DNA of 64,000 nt from Ditylenchus dipsaci (taxonomy: Eukaryota; Nematoda; Chromadorea; Rhabditida; Anguinidae). The first letter of the stretch is position 1. Every line of letters begins with the position of its first letter. Both the position numbers and the translations under genes were made by a program. Under the pieces are notes generated by a model. The model searched no databases. It saw only the letters and a program-made list of their open reading frames with translations, and was not told the DNA's origin. The stretch spans positions 233,790-297,789 of the forward strand of contig SADC01001209.1 in the NCBI GenBank assembly GCA_004194705.1, given 5' to 3'. Shown one piece after another: positions 21,811 through 33,523 of this stretch.

Positions 21811-24800
21811 ATGGGCGAAAACTTGGGATGTGGAGCCCGAGCCTTGAAATTCTGCTTATTTTTGTTCAATTTGGTGTTCTTAGTGTGTGGATTTGTATGC
21901 ATGGGCATCGGGATCTGGTTAATACTTGACAAGTATGCGGTCGACAACCTATCTATAGCCACTTCCAAGGTGCAGGGTTATGAAAAGGACGATGGTCTAA
22001 GGGAATTGGTTTGTTCTTAAATGCACAATATTAATGATAATAAATGTATTTAAGGCAACCAAGCCCACTGCTGTCAGACAAATAGGGTAAAGTTCAACAA
22101 TCTTCAAAGATTATTTGATAATTACTTTAATAATTAACTTTTCTATAGTTTTTGCTCGCAGTGGCATGACCAGAATTTGAATTGGCGGGAAGCTTTTCTC
22201 TTTCATCTCTCCCTGCACTCTTTGAAGTTGTTCGACATTACTCATTAGAGCATAGTGAGAGACGAAAGAGAACTGTCCCCCGCCAATTCAAATTTTGCAC
22301 ATGCCGCTGCGCGCAAAAACCAAGGTCCTTTAACCAATATTTTCTTCTCACAAAAGAACATATGGTAGTGACCAGTGATGTGCTCCCGAAAATTTCGGCT
22401 GCTGCTCTGGCTCTTGGCTCCTGCCCCAAAAATTTGGCTCATGCTCTGGCTCTTGGCTCGGAGCAGGAGCGCTCGGAGCCAAGAGCAGAGCTTATATACC
22501 GCATTTCTTCTAATAAGCGCCTTGCTCTAATAAGCGCTCACCCCTTACTTTGAGGACTCTGTCGAAAGATCAGAGCAAATATTTTGCTAATCTGTTTTTT
22601 TTGCGTTTTCTTAACTCCCACGAGCTCTACTGATTCCGTATTTTAGATTTCGATTGAGCACTCAAAATTTTCGAGATCGACCCAAAATTTTCAGATTTTT
22701 ATGGGCTTGAAAAATAAGCGTCTATGGGCTCTTATTAGACGAAATACGGTATAACTATATTTTTGAAAAGTTTCACAACATTCTTGAAAATGTTTTGAAA
22801 TCCGTTCCTACTGGTAATTTCTAATTACCGAGTTTTTTACATTTCGTTAAAGGGGGGGAGGGGTGCACATCGAGGAGCGAATACTTTGAACTCTCAGGCT
22901 CGATTCGCACTGGCTACACACCCTATTTTTAGTCCATTTTTAGTAGGTTAACTTACTACTAGGGTCAAAAAGTATCGAGCAGTCTATTGCAACCGTTTCC
23001 AGCACTGCTTTACTGTCAGCAACTGCCTTAATTTTACGATTTTATGCATATGACCATCACAACAAAGAGAAACCAACTATAAACCATTTACTTTGGGTTT
23101 CATCACCTACTCCTCTATTCATTTTACTGACTTCTCGTAAGGTTATATTTATTTTTAGAGTTAGGTGGATATTATTTTGCACCAAATTGGTAAAAAAATT
23201 GGGTAGCTTGCGAAGATTCGACCCAGCGACAAAAGAGTGTGTTTGAACTTCAAATATTTCAAATTTTGAAGGGTATGATGGCACAAATAAAAGATTTTTG
23301 GATTTTAGCTCTAACTAGCTCTTACTTTTTTCTTTCTGTGATAGCTTAAAACAAAGCCTAGAATCTTGACTACATATTGGTATATAAAACGTTTAAAGCA
23401 GTTAAAAAAGTCAAAAAGTATCAATCAAAAAAGAAAAGAATAACCCAAAATGAATATTCTTTCGAACAAAAAGCGATTTTAGGTGGTGTTTTGGCCTGCA
23501 ACTCAGCCGGGGCAGTGGTTCAAGCGTGCGCTGATGGTGTTGTTGAATACCCAAGAGCCGGAGCATCATTTTTATACTAAAATCGTACATAAAACATGAA
23601 AAAATGCAGTAAGAAAAGGTGTGCACCCACTGGGAATCTAACTTGAAGGTGCTTACACAATGAGGGGTGAGGGTGCAGATCTGAGGGTGCAGAGCTCATT
23701 GAGTACACACTGGATCCGCACCTACGCACTCCCGCACTAAGAGCGGCACCACCGCAGTGCGGCACTCGACTGTACCCAATGAGGTTTTGCCTCCTCGGCG
23801 CGGGAGTGAGAAAGTGAGGAGTTCGAGTGCGGGTGCAAATCCGCACAGCCGCACTCAATTTTTTAATGCTTTTTTTATTTTCAGAATTTAGTCGGATATT
23901 TTTTCCCACGTGATATATGCCAAAAAATGTATTTCTTTTTCTGAGTTGATTGACATTCATAGAATTTCGGAATTCATCCTAGAAAAACTTATAGCCGCTC
24001 AAAATGTATAAATTTCTTGATACATCCAGTAATAGAGCTGACAATTGTGCTTCAGGGCGGGTTTTTTGCTAAAGGCACATTTGCTAAAAAAAATTTTTTG
24101 ATAAAGGCAGAAAAGCTTTGTATGGTTTTGTTCTGGCGAAATTCTTCAATAAGTATGAATAAAAAGTTGTTAATAAGTCTAATCGACTCCTGAATTTTCG
24201 GGTGGTCCACTTGGATATCCCCACCCTAACCCAATTTAGATCAGGTAGTAGCAAAGCAAGTGGTCGACCACTTGGATCAAAATTTTTTTTACGTTTTCAG
24301 GTTACAAAACAATTTTCTGCACTGATTCGAGCATGCTGAAGATGGTTTGACAGTGGTAAAATTACGTTTTATCGAGAAATTTTTAAGTTATTGCTAATTC
24401 TTGATTTATCAAAATCAATCGTTAGCGATAAATCAAAAATTTCTTGATAAAACGTAATTTTACCACTGTCAAACCATCTTCAGCATGATCGAATTAGTGC
24501 AGAAAAATGTTTTGTAACCCGAAAACGTAAAAAGGCTCCAAAAATGTGTCGCCTTATTGTGTACACACTGGCGCCGCACCGCGGGAGTGAAGATTTGCGC
24601 GGGAGTGCGGAGTGCGGGGTGCGGCTCCCATTGAGTACTTAGCTTGAGAGTTCAAAATATTCGCTCCTCGATGTGCACCCTCTTTAAAAAAAAGCAAAAG
24701 TAGTGAACTTCAAAATTTTCGCTCTTGGCTCCTGCCCGAAATTTTTTGGCTTCATAATTTTGGCTCCTGCTCTGGCTCTTGGCTCGGAGCAGGATCGCTC

Positions 24801-27800
24801 GGAGCCAAGAGCGGAGCTGCGCACATCACTGGTTGTGACCACGCGATATCTAGTCAGCGTGGTTATGTTAAATTGAAAATATTGAAAGCGATACTGAGGC
24901 CCTTAGTTAAAGTGTTCAAATTTTTTTTTGAAAATTTCTGGTTGATCTAAGTTAAAACAATTTAAAAATAAAAGTTTTCAACTGTAAAATCGATTTTGAC
25001 TTAAAAATCATTATCAAACTATGTTTGAATATTAACTTCGGCAGATTATGAGCAAACACCACAAGTTTAATTTTTTTTATTGTGTTATTCCCTTAAGCTT
25101 GTTAAAGAATGTTGAAAAACTGATTTTTAGATATCTTCTGTTATGTGGTGGACTTGTTGTCATTGTTGTTGCTTTTCTAGGTACTTTGTACTCACAATCA
25201 AGTATACCTGATTATTAATAACCCATTTAAAGGATGTTGTGGAGCTGCAAAGGAGTGGAGGCCGTTGTTATGCTGCTATGCAACCTTCCTAATGATTATC
25301 CTTGCCACTGAAATTGCTGCAGGACTTTACGGCAAGCTTTTTAATGTACTATTTTCCTCTGGAAATCCCTTTTGTGGAGTATTTTTAATCTTAAGATGTT
25401 TTGGGGTAAACGTAAACACATGAAACGGTGAAAGATACTTAATCATTAAGCCACAATAAAATTTGATATTCGCTTTTGTAAATATAGATGTAGATTCTTA
25501 AATGCAGGGGTCGGCGATGTTTTAAAAACTCGGAACAGTTAGAAAAATAATATACTATGTATTATTATTATTATTATTTATTCTTTTGCTCCAATTTACA
25601 GCGGCAATGCACAGCAATATGGTAAGCAATCTTTTCAGATGCCGGAAAAATCATTCATAATAGTTCTAAATTTTCAGTTTGAAAAGGACTTTCGACACAT
25701 TCTTAAGGTTCTTAAAAAATTTTATTGACATAAAATGCATTTTTTAAAACCGTTAAAAAATTCAAAATGCAAAAAAGTCATTATCGTATAAGACTATAAT
25801 TTTCATTTGATTTAAATTAAAAAAAAACAGTTTTGCTTTAAAAACTTATTCTATAATATCGATTTTTCAAAGAACGAATTTTAAACCTTTTAAATGCAAA
25901 ATTTGCAATTGCAAAAATATATTTAGTTTTTAATCTTATTTCTCTTTTGAGGCTTCATTGAAAATGTACAATGGCACTGACTCTCAGAGGATAAGAGACG
26001 AAGAGGGTTTGCTGGTAAAGACTGCTTGGGACAAGTTTATGCAAGAGGTACAAAAGTCAATCTTAAAGGGGCATAGTAACCTGTTTTTTGAATTTGCCCT
26101 TACCAATTCAAAATTTTTTCCGAATAACTGAACTTCTGTACAGATTTTTCAGCTTGATTTCTAACAAAACAAAAGCTAGATTTTAATTTTAGGTATAGTT
26201 TGTTAGAAACCAAGTTGAAAAATCCGTACAGAAGTCCAATAATTCGAAAAATATGTTTTGAATTTGCGGGGACAACTTTTGTAATAGGTGAGCATGCCCC
26301 TTCAAGCAGAAACTCATCTTACTAGTACTACCTAAATTGAAAATTATTTTAGAGGAAGTGCTGTGGCGTAGACTCAAAAAAAGGAGAGTTCAACGACAGC
26401 GGATGGTTTCAGTTGACTGGCAAAAGGTTAGAAAAAAGTAAAAACAACTTATTATTTGTAACTTTTTAGGTATGATTTTCCTCCTGCTTGCTGTCCATCT
26501 AAAGCAAATGGAAAACTAATGGTATGTTAATTCTTTTGATTACGTTTTTTGTGTTTTAAGTAACTGATTTACAGCCGATTTGCTCAACACAATGAGATAT
26601 GGAGAGGTAAGTGAAATATGAAACCTTGAAAAATCGAAAAAGAAATTGACAATAATAATCGGCTGGTTTTTTACAAATTGACGAGGATGATTTACCCCAG
26701 AAAAATTTTTAAAACGACTACTTTTTGGCGTTTCCACAGTGGAACAGTTGGAGCCTTAAAAATTTTCATCTGAAAAGTAAAAAAAACTGTTTGTGCAAAA
26801 GGTTCTATTATAGAAATACCGTATTCTCTCTAATAGACGGGTCGACCCGTCTATTTTTCAACCCCCCTCGTGGGGACCCGTCTATTAGAGAGGACCCTTC
26901 TAATAGAGAGGACCCGTCTATTTTTGACCTCAAGCTTTAAAGGAACCCAAAAAAAATTTACCGCATTTTTTACAGTAGAATCTTAAATTCGCAGAAAATC
27001 ACATCGGATACATTATCTTTCTTACATTTTTTATTTCAAAATAACTCAAATCAATACACTTTAACACTCGATAAAAACATCACTATCATTCATATCTTTT
27101 CTTCTTCCTCGCTTGGATCAAGTTCTTGAAAGAACACAGCCATTTTTTTTCTCGAGCCAAACAAAGCTTTGCACGACCACTTGGAACTGGGCCGTCTTCC
27201 TTGAAGCAATGAATGATGCCGTCTTCACTTCCATCTAGCGCATTGGTGACTCCGCAGACCTATTACTTGCTTTGCTTTTTTCCTGGAAGAGATACTTATA
27301 GTGCACCAGTATTTTCCAAAAATATTACTTTTGATTGTGAAGTTCCTTTCTTGTTTCACCCACTCTTGAATCCTTGACTGCGTGACATCAAATTTCTTTG
27401 CAGCCGAACGCTTGAAATACTTTGAATAAGCAACTGCTTACAGTTTCTTGCCAATTGAGTGAGCATTGCATTTCCGAGACACACGAAATTCCTCAATTAT
27501 ATTTTGGCCATCCACGCCATCTGTTCTTGTGCACTCTTCTTCACTCATTTGTTAAATTGCCTAAATGTCAAAAAATAAAAGTGTGAGAAAAAAATTTCCA
27601 AACAATTTAAAATGGCGATAATTGACGACAAACTATTAGTACTAAAAAGCGCCGGTTTAAATTGTTGGGTTAAATTTAACGTTCTGAGAAAAATGCCTTA
27701 GTAGACCCGTCTAATAGAGAGGACCCGTCTATTAGAGAGGACCCGTCTATTTTTCGACCCGCCTCGTAGGGGACCCGTCTATTAGAGAGGACCCTTCTAA

Positions 27801-28586
27801 TAGAGAGGACCCGTCTATTAGAGAGAATACGGTAATTGTGATTTTCACTGTACTGATTAAAATACTTTGCCTTTGTGCTCACTGTTGTAGTATTTTTGCT
27901 TTATTAGATAATCCTTTTTCTTGGCGCAAATATACTTTTTTGCGCTAAATTTTACTCTTTTTTGGGCAAAGTTTTATTTTGACTGATTTTTTTATATTTT
28001 CTCATTTTTTCACAAACGAAAACAACATCATGTAGCACTGCGATTCTAGTTTCTAAGAAAATATTATTTATTTCATTATCTTTGCAAAATGCAGCACAAA
28101 AAGGTAAAAGTATGAAGCAAGTCAGAAATAATTTGGTTCATACTTTTACCTTTTTATGCTACATTTTGTGGAGGTTATGCAACGACTGATACATCATTAA
28201 AAACTATATTCGCAGGGCTACATGATGATGTTTTATTTTCTATGTTATCACTTTAAAAAAATGAGAAAATTTAATAAAATCAGTCAAAATGAAAAATTTT
28301 GACTGCAAAAAAAGTATATTTGCACCAAGAAAAAGGATTACCCTGCTTTATTGTATCTTATTAGGGGTGCTATGAGAAGATCAAAGAGTCACTGCAAATA
28401 GTGACAAACCACTTCAAAGTGGTCATGTGGACAGCTTTGTGCATTTCTCTTATACAGGCCTGTGTTGCCTTGTTGCTTGTGGATAAATATAAAAGATTAT
28501 TTACAGGTGTTTGGAATAATAGTCGCTTTTTGTTTGTGCAATGCTATAGCAGAGGAAGAAGAAATTTACTGATCTGCCCAAATTGA
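21811..28586 (+). CDS. Tetraspanin, first C-terminal form
   Basis: Membrane scaffold protein that organises partner proteins in microdomains. Exons: 21811-22008, 22055-22086, 25131-25180, 25233-25345, 25952-26047, 26353-26426, 26470-26521, 26575-26606, 28365-28586. TM1 is FCLFLFNLVFLVCGFVCMG, TM2 LLLCGGLVVIVVAFLG, then the hallmark GCCGAAKEWRPLL and TM3 (CCYATFLMIILATEIAAGLY). The large loop has AWDKFMQE, the CCG motif (RKCCGVDSKKG), PPACC and finally GCYEKIKES before TM4 (VVMWTALCISLIQACVALLL). Phases agree through 26521. The short exon 26575-26606 then fails: read from its start it gives PICSTQ and a stop, while the frame needed for GCYEKI is one base over, so a base is probably missing. 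The last exon might also end at a GT at 28506 rather than run to the TGA at 28584. Intron 2 is 3 kb, filled by a composite transposon. Confidence 0.8.
22146..22325. mobile_element. Short palindromic element, 'tttgaattggcggg' family
   Basis: The left arm has tttttgctcgcagtggcatg then gaatttgaattggcggg. The right arm has cccgccaattcaaattttgc then atgccgctgcgcgcaaaaac. The larger sibling at 61632-62505 shares these ends. Confidence 0.65.
22497..22751. mobile_element. pogo-like MITE nested in the composite element
   Basis: Ends taccgcatttcttctaataa and ttattagacgaaatacggta; inner text cacgagctctactgattccg as in the other copies of this family. Confidence 0.75.
23620..23870. repeat. GC-rich gtgcggg/gcactcc repeat block
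   Basis: Repeated gagtgcggg-type and gcactcccgcac-type units in both orientations, far richer in G+C than the surroundings. A related block lies at 24547-24660 in opposite orientation, so the two probably are the arms of one element interrupted by later insertions. Confidence 0.5.
24250..24545. mobile_element. Foldback element family A, copy 3
   Basis: Left arm agcaagtggtcgaccacttg. Inner stretch gctgaagatggtttgacagt is mirrored by actgtcaaaccatcttcagc. The middle pairs aaattacgttttatcgag with its inverse. The right outer tip is lost. Confidence 0.7.
26817..27834. mobile_element. 1-kb pogo-like element, deletion derivative with transposase remnant
   Basis: Ends TACCGTATTCTCTCTAATAG and ctattagagagaatacggta are perfect inverses. 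Subterminal gacccgtctattagagagga units repeat near both ends. The interior carries a minus-strand remnant of a helix-turn-helix transposase, which links the many small TACCGTATT MITEs of this window to a pogo/Tigger-like source. Confidence 0.8.
27107..27548 (-). pseudogene. N-terminal fragment of a pogo/Tigger-like transposase
   Basis: A minus-strand reading from ATG at 27548 begins MSEEECTRTDGVDGQN. After a stop codon it continues with YSKYFKRSAAKKFDVTQSRI and then QEWVKQE, the pattern of the N-terminal psq/CENP-B-type helix-turn-helix of pogo-superfamily transposases, which bind the terminal inverted repeats. The frame is broken, and no DDE catalytic region remains between the inverted ends. 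Confidence 0.55.
27908..28342. repeat. Palindromic element with nested hairpin
   Basis: Outer arms pair taatcctttttcttggcgca with a diverged inverse tgcaccaagaaaaaggatta. An inner hairpin pairs aggtaaaagtatgaa with ttcatacttttacct. In the tetraspanin's last intron. Confidence 0.7.
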
Positions 28587-28698
28587 TTCCATGTGTGCCT
28601 TTTGTAATGCTATTGTAATACATGTTTGGTATGCCTAGTTGCCTATTTCGTACCTCTTGAAAAAAATAAACAAGTGTTACTTACTTTAGCTATCGCAT

Positions 28699-29066
28699 TT
28701 TATGGCTCTATCACAACTGTAAGTGCAGATGTAAATGTTTTTGGTATTGTGAACACCCGTTACATTAACACTTACATTTACACTTACCCTTTCACAATAC
28801 GAATGTAAATGTTAATGCAAATTCAATGAAAGTATTTCATAGAATGCTAAAAGCGCTCTATTGATGACGAGTAGTTCAATGCTAGTTATAAAAAGTTAAA
28901 AAGTTGGTTTTCGGGTACAAAAAATTAACTTTTGAAATAAAAGTGAGGATATAACAAAAAATTTCATTCACATTTACATTCTTATTGTGAAGGCGTAAAT
29001 GTAGATGTAAATGTTTTTGGTATTGTGAAGACAACTTACATTTACTAAATTGTGATAGAGCCATTA
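28699..29066. repeat. MITE with 'atggctctatcacaa' ends
   Basis: Starts atggctctatcacaactgta and ends tttactaaattgtgatagagccat. Subterminal atgtaaatgtttttggtatt occurs near both ends. No ORF. It lies between the two alternative tetraspanin ends. Confidence 0.7.
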
Positions 29067-29228
29067 GCTGCTCTTGTGAAATTTTAAATAGAATTTAGTT
29101 TGCTCAAAACATCGAGGATGTTGCTCATAGTTAAAGCTTGTTGATAGCTGTTTAAATCGAGGTGGGCCTCAAGTTTTCAAAAATTTAGAACAGACACAAA
29201 AATGTTTTGCGAAGTAGTAAGAAAAGCT

Positions 29229-29409
29229 TACCGTATTCTCTCTAATAATCCCACTGTGGGATTATTTTTCAATCTCCGAAAAATCTCGAAATTGTCAATG
29301 AAAAATGCCTTAACTCTGAAATCCTAGTCAAAAATCGGGGGGGGGGGGGGGAGGTGGAGGGGGGTGTAGGATTATTAAGAGATGTGGGATTATTAGAGCG
29401 AATACGGTA
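29229..29409. mobile_element. pogo-like MITE
   Basis: Ends taccgtattctctctaataa and ttattagagcgaatacggta. Contains an unusual G-run (about 12 G near 29338-29351). Closest in its ends to the 26817 element. Confidence 0.75.
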
Positions 29410-29411
29410 TA

Positions 29412-29636
29412 AGGGCCTGCTTACAATGGGATGTGGATGTCGAAGTAAAAGTGGTGTCTAGATCTCGCGTTCCCATAAGAAAATGCCAAATCTGATATAG
29501 ATGACCTATACCTACTTTTTGATTTTAGGTATAGGTCATGTTCATCAGATTTGGCATTTTCCTATGGGAAACGCGAGATCTAGACACCACTTTTACTTCG
29601 ACATCCACATCGACATCCCATTGTAAGCAGGCCCTA
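29412..29636. repeat. 225-bp near-perfect palindrome
   Basis: Begins agggcctgcttacaatggga and ends tcccattgtaagcaggccct. The arms match over about 100 bp (tagatctcgcgttcccata and inverse) around a short centre taggtatagg. Confidence 0.8.
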
Positions 29637-30616
29637 AAAGAGGTTTAAGTCCGTCCTAACATACGCTCGCCTAAATGATATGAATAGTCAAAAATGACCG
29701 TTGAATACCCTAAAATGACCATTTAGCTTTCAAACTTTTAAAATCTTTGAGATAAGTTTGAATTTTTAGATCAGACACTGTGAGCAGACAAAACTAGTTA
29801 AAAGGGGCATGTTTGCCGCTGATGGGAATATTTTAAGAAACGGGTACCAGCGAAATTCTAACAAGAATTTCGAGAATCTGTTTTTTTTCTAAATTTAGCA
29901 AAAGTTGAAAAAAAACTGTTCTTCGACAGGGACTTAAATAGAACACCATAATAAGCCACTGCTTCACCGTTCATCCACAAATTTTATTACCAACTGAAAG
30001 TGTTTTGCAATATTACTATGAGCATGCCCCATAAGAGGTGGAACCTAAACAACAGTATAGTGCGACCTGAGCTAAGGTTGTGAAGTCCAAATATTCACGC
30101 GAAGATAAAAAAATTTCGCGCTCTTATAAAAACGACAAGATCCGGTGAAGAGCTTTTGTGATTTTGGTGAGAATTTTTTGTCCAAAGTTGATGTTCTGAC
30201 CAAAACTTTTATTTCAAAAATTGTTGTTTTCATCTAGAAAAAAAATTCAGTCTTAATACTGCAGATAACGTTAAAGACGTAGTGAAACGCATCTGGAAGA
30301 AATGTCGTCGGGATCCTGATCCAGCCCGCGCCAATTTCAAGCCAAAATCCCGATACCAAAATTTTTCAGTTGGAAATCCCGTCCTGAAATCCCGCCCGAA
30401 TGCTAGATGCGGTCTCTACCTTTTAGTCTTTTTTCATCTAACAAAGTTTAGTTGTAGTCAGCTCTTGATGTAGTGTGCTCTTGCTATAGTGCGATCCTCA
30501 GTATAGTGCGACTTGTTCGGTGAATCGGTTGGTATAATTTAAACATGAAGCAACCACCCGCTACAGTGCGCTTTTGCCACAGTGCGTCTGTCATTTTTGG
30601 CGCTACCCAGGTTTAT

Positions 30617-31072
30617 TAATTAGAAGTTATAATAAAGTACTGTTTCCAAAAAGTCAAAGTTTATAAAAAAATGGTTTCGCCAAAAACAGGTTTAGAAATA
30701 GAGTATGTTTGAAAACAACCTGTTTGATAAACATACATCTAGAACAGGAACTTGTCTATACAGTCGATTCTCGATATAATGCCACCCCCTCAAGCTCGTT
30801 CCCACCTTGGTCCGATACTTTTTTTATCTCTATTTTTGAAAACTTTTGCTAAACCTGCTTTGGCAGTCTTATCAGAAATATCGTACATATTCCGAATCTG
30901 CCAATCGTTTCTAAAAAGTTCAAACTTTTGTCAGTAAGACCCGCGCCTCTCGATATAAAACAGGTTGTTTTCAACCATGTTTTTTTTTTCTAAACCTGTT
31001 TTTGGCGAAACTACTTTTTTATAAACTTTGACTTTTTGGAAACGGTACTTTATTATAACTTCTAATTAATAA
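30617..31072. repeat. Inverted repeats flanking a MITE
   Basis: Arms of about 110 bp (aaaaagtcaaagtttataaa, gccaaaaacaggtttagaaa) pair with 30958-31072 in inverse. Between them lies a CAGTCGATTCTCGATATAAT element (about 30759-30955). Nearby runs of tatagtgcgac (30058, 30495, 30512) are a separate short repeat. Confidence 0.6.
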
Positions 31073-31418
31073 TCCTGGCCTCATATTTAATTTGCATTTT
31101 GTTAGGTATACAGTCAACTCTCGCTATATCTTGCTGTATTAGATTTGTCTTCCCATGCTTGTTTTAGTGAGTGTTTCGGTCAAGTAAAGACCCGTGTTGT
31201 AGATGATGTTGCTGTAAAAACATCGAAATAAATTTTGTGGATTTTTTCGTCGCAAAACGCTACTCTCTGAAAATTTCAATGTTCGCGAATATTCGCGCGA
31301 ACATTCCAATATTAGCGCCAATATTCGGACTTTTCATTCTTCGCGTGATTTGTACAACTCTAGCCAAAGCCATCGGTTCTAAGTCGAAATTATGTTGACT
31401 GTTTTATTTTTGTTTCAG

Positions 31419-31614
31419 GGATGCCATGATTTTATGTTTTATGAGCACCACGTGAAAATATCTATGGGATTTGCAGTAATCTGTTTACTGATTTTTGTGC
31501 AGGTTTGTTGTTTTCGCTAAATAATTTTTTAAAGTTTTTTTTCAGGCGATTTGCATACTTGGAGCAATCAAGCTGTTCGTAAAAATAAAAGATGAACTTT
31601 TGTACTTGTATTAA
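31419..31614 (+). CDS. Second, alternative C-terminal end of the tetraspanin
   Basis: Two exons, 31419-31502 and 31546-31614. They encode GCHDFMFYEHHVKISMGF followed by a TM4-like AVICLLIFVQAICILGAIKL, a short basic tail and a TAA at 31612. The exon starts after TTTCAG in the same phase as the exon at 28365, and both begin Gly-Cys, the conserved GC before TM4. It is therefore an equivalent last segment: either mutually exclusive splicing or a duplicated terminus. Here the helix is split by a 42-base intron after the Gln codon; in the 28365 copy the same point (IQ then AC) has no intron. No canonical AATAAA is close behind. Confidence 0.7.
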
Positions 31615-31780
31615 ATTAAAATGGTGTCAAATATTTGAAATGAAATCTTTTACTTTGAAAATATTTTATATTTAGTCTTGAACTCTCTAAAAAAGTAAAA
31701 TATATTTATATTGATTATTAGCACTCAAAATGCGGTTTTTCGAAAACCGATATTTTTTAATATAATTTTAGAATCAAATT

Positions 31781-31871
31781 GAATTGTTGCCCCTAAAATC
31801 TGAATTATTGCCCTTTTTCGGCAATTTATTACCGAAAAAAGGGGCAAGAATTCAGATTTCAGGACAACATT
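31781..31871. repeat. Short palindrome
   Basis: About 40-bp arms (gttgcccctaaaatctgaat and diverged inverse; inner tgccctttttcggcaa hairpin). Just downstream of the second tetraspanin end. Confidence 0.5.
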
Positions 31872-31949
31872 TTAGTTACATCCTATAATTTTGAGTATTA
31901 TTTATTTTCTGCTTAATATTACTCAATTTTTATTGTTTTGTACATCATT

Positions 31950-32430
31950 AATTTTTGCGCCAACGCCAATGACAACGATGACCTATTTGTAAAACGTTCT
32001 AACGTCAATTGTTCATTGTCGTTTTACTGATAATTTGTAAGTGTAGCAGCCAATATGGAGTGTGACTTACACATCTTTAACTTTGTACTTGAATTTTAGT
32101 TGCGTAATTGTATTGTGAGACATTTGCGTAAATAATAAATAAATAAAATAAAAAATTCAATGAAAGCGCCAACGAAAATTTTTCTTCCAAATTAGACAAA
32201 TTTTGCATTTTAAGTCAGAATTTTAAGGATTGACTATATTCTCCACACGTTTTCCCTTAAAACCTCGTCTGAGAATGCGAAATTTGTCCAATTTTGAATG
32301 AAAAATTTCGTTGTCCTTGACGTCATCGTTGTCGTTGGCGTTGGATTTTTTATAAATAGGTCGTCGTTGTCGTCGTCGTTGGCGAAAAAGAGGGTTTTAT
32401 AAAAAAATTTACAACGACAACGTTTATAAA
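31950..32430. repeat. Inverted repeat of caacg/cgttg-rich sequence
   Basis: The left arm has cgccaacgccaatgacaacg and the right has cgttgtcgttggcgttgga. Both arms also share an outer caacgac-type low-complexity region and a middle zone with aaattttgtc-type pairing. Confidence 0.55.
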
Positions 32431-32496
32431 TGAGCCATAAAGTATTAAATGACCCAGAGAATTTATGAATATTTGGCGCTAGTAGCGAATAACCCC

Positions 32497-32824
32497 GTCA
32501 GTTTGGTCCGAAATATCGTGAGGATCACGATTTTGCGGATCATTTTTGAGAAACACAACAGTTTCGCTAATTAGACCCGCAACATTCTCAATAACATACA
32601 CCTAATTTCTAAAAAGGTCTATGCTATTGAGAATGTTGCGGGTCTAATTAACAAAACTGTTGTGTTTCTCAGAAATGACCAGCAAAATCGTGATCCTCAC
32701 GATATTTCGGACCAAACTGACGGATCAGTTTCGGCAAAAGACTTCGAAGATTAGTGTAAAAAGGTGTCGGACCTTAGGCGGGAACGAACTTGAGGAGTGT
32801 ACGTTATTGAGGAATTCGACTGTA
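32497..32824. mobile_element. Palindromic pogo-like element
   Basis: The inner palindrome 32497-32722 pairs gtcagtttggtccgaaatat with its inverse, and agacccgcaacattctcaat with its inverse. The following sequence to 32824 ends gaattcgactgta, as in the element at 1-157 with its gtcggac...ggtgggaacgaac text. Confidence 0.65.
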
Positions 32825-33523
32825 GTATACTAACTTAAATTTTCGTACAAAAACAAAGAAAAAAATAGTAGTAATATTTTGATGCCGCCCATTTTGATAC
32901 CGCACCAAATTGGTGCTATTCATGAGAAAAAAAAGTTTTTTGACTGTCTTTGGCCACAACTAAGAGTTTCTGGGCAGCTCTAAGTAAATTGTAAACCTGA
33001 TACTTGCCCTAAACAGGTATTCATCTCTAAAAATCCAAAATTTTAGATTGGCCAGAAGTAATTAAAAATTATTGACCCTATCTAAAATCGTGTCCCGAAC
33101 TAAATTTGGTAATCCCAGAATTTAAAAGTTGTTTCATGGCAGTTTGGCAACCGCTGTTTAAATCCCTTCCTTGCTCTCTTCCAGATTGGCTGGTTCCATA
33201 CGGTGGCATTGCTCTTTGACTTATTGGCGAAGAAATAAGTCACACGGCGTCAGATTCGGCGGCGCTACCATGTCAGCGAAAAAAATAATTGCGAAATAAT
33301 ATAATTGCGAAAAGGCTGAATTGCGCAAAAATACAATTGTTCAAAATTGGAATTCGTAAAAAATTAAATTTATTTTGACAATATTTCGCAAAATATAAGT
33401 TTGCGAGTGTTTGGTTTGCTAATCATTGGATTTGCTCATTATTTTGATACCTGTTCACGGCACATTCCTTGCGCTTTTTGTGTAAGTATAACCGTAGTTA
33501 ATCTCTTAGTTTTAGTCTGCGAA

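Larger units (their letters stand above)
22374..24830. mobile_element. 2.5-kb composite hAT-like element in the tetraspanin intron
   Basis: The ends are AGTGATGTGC and GCACATCACT, with GC-rich subterminal repeats of ggctcttggctc / gagccaagagc type on both sides. Flanking 10-mers ggtagtgacc and ggttgtgacc differ at one base, consistent with an aged target duplication. Inside lie a pogo-like MITE (22497-22751), GC-rich gtgcggg-type repeats (23620-23870, 24547-24660) and a family A foldback (24250-24545). No transposase found. Fragments of the same family occur at 46080-46290. Confidence 0.6.

Noticed and set aside
25602..25621. A 20-base micro-exon of the tetraspanin between AG and GTAAGC
   Set aside because: Including it would shift the following exon out of the frame that gives AWDKFMQE and the CCG motif.
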